This document shows positions 5,730-5,846 of a stretch of 5,846 bases of DNA, one piece after another. This DNA comes from Bacillota bacterium. Lineage in GTDB: Bacteria; Bacillota; Clostridia; Christensenellales; CAG-138. Position numbers and translations under genes: made by a program. Location of the stretch: contig JAEYLA010000061.1 in the NCBI GenBank assembly GCA_023461495.1, positions 1 through 5,846 on the forward strand, written 5' to 3'. The notes under the pieces are model-generated. The model had not been told where the DNA came from and searched no databases. It saw nothing but the letters and a program-made list of their open reading frames with translations. Position 1 is the stretch's first letter, and every line of letters begins with the position of its first letter.

Positions 5730-5846
5730 CTATCTTGGAATCAACGGCAGCGCCTCATGGAACTTCCCTAAAATATCCGGCACGGCGATGCCCTGCGGGC
5801 AGAGCCTTTCACATGCACCGCAGGCAATGCAGGCGGACGGAAGCTC
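5730..5846 (-). CDS. C-terminal end of an oxidoreductase with a ferredoxin-like tail (probable aldo/keto reductase), partial
   Basis: Reading the minus strand from the right edge gives 38 codons and a TAG at 5732-5730. The peptide contains CIACGACERLCPQGI, a CxxCxxCxxxCP pattern that binds a [4Fe-4S] cluster, followed by AVPDILGKFHEAL. Clostridial aldo/keto reductases (COG1453 type) carry such a tail with CPQ-I-(x)IP after the barrel. Other ferredoxin-tailed oxidoreductases remain possible because the catalytic part is outside the window. No frameshift is visible in what can be read, and a hairpin terminator follows about 30 bases after the stop. Confidence 0.75.
   Translation of the reverse strand, partial: ELPSACIACGACERLCPQGIAVPDILGKFHEALPLIPR

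Overview
The window looks like chromosomal DNA from an anaerobic, fairly GC-rich member of the Clostridia (Firmicutes), probably a gut-type strain. The reasons are the strong AGGAGG-type ribosome sites, a ferredoxin-dependent 2-oxoacid oxidoreductase, a lipoprotein-type flavin reductase with a covalent-FMN domain, a YxjI/LURP-one protein and an aldo/keto reductase with a C-terminal ferredoxin-like tail. The species cannot be named from this sequence, and there are no mobile elements, CRISPR arrays, tRNAs or rRNAs.

Layout. (1) 1-900, plus strand: the beta subunit of a KorB-type 2-oxoacid:ferredoxin oxidoreductase, closed by a strong hairpin terminator. A possible 4-nt overlap with the end of an upstream gene (probably the alpha subunit) lies at the left edge. 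(2) 919-2856, minus strand: a 645-residue exported, probably lipid-anchored flavoprotein with an FMN-binding domain followed by a fumarate-reductase-like FAD domain. (3) 2857-3012: a compact divergent control region with overlapping -10 boxes and two inverted repeats. (4) 3013-3891, plus strand: a LysR-family regulator, ended by a hairpin shared with the convergent gene beyond it. (5) 3957-5572, minus strand: a probable two-gene operon of an unrecognised 355-residue protein followed by a LURP-one/YxjI protein. (6) 5669-5846, minus strand: a terminator and the last 38 codons of an iron-sulfur oxidoreductase tail.

How it fits together. The clearest functional unit is the divergent LysR/flavin-reductase pair: a substrate-responsive regulator beside an extracytoplasmic reductase that would pass electrons from a covalently bound FMN to FAD and then to an organic acceptor. 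The residues that define fumarate reductases are mostly replaced, so the acceptor is probably not fumarate. The 355-residue protein carries an isolated copy of the GIIG-x-ADGPT signature of Na+-pumping decarboxylase beta subunits but has no membrane segments, and it is the other item worth following up.
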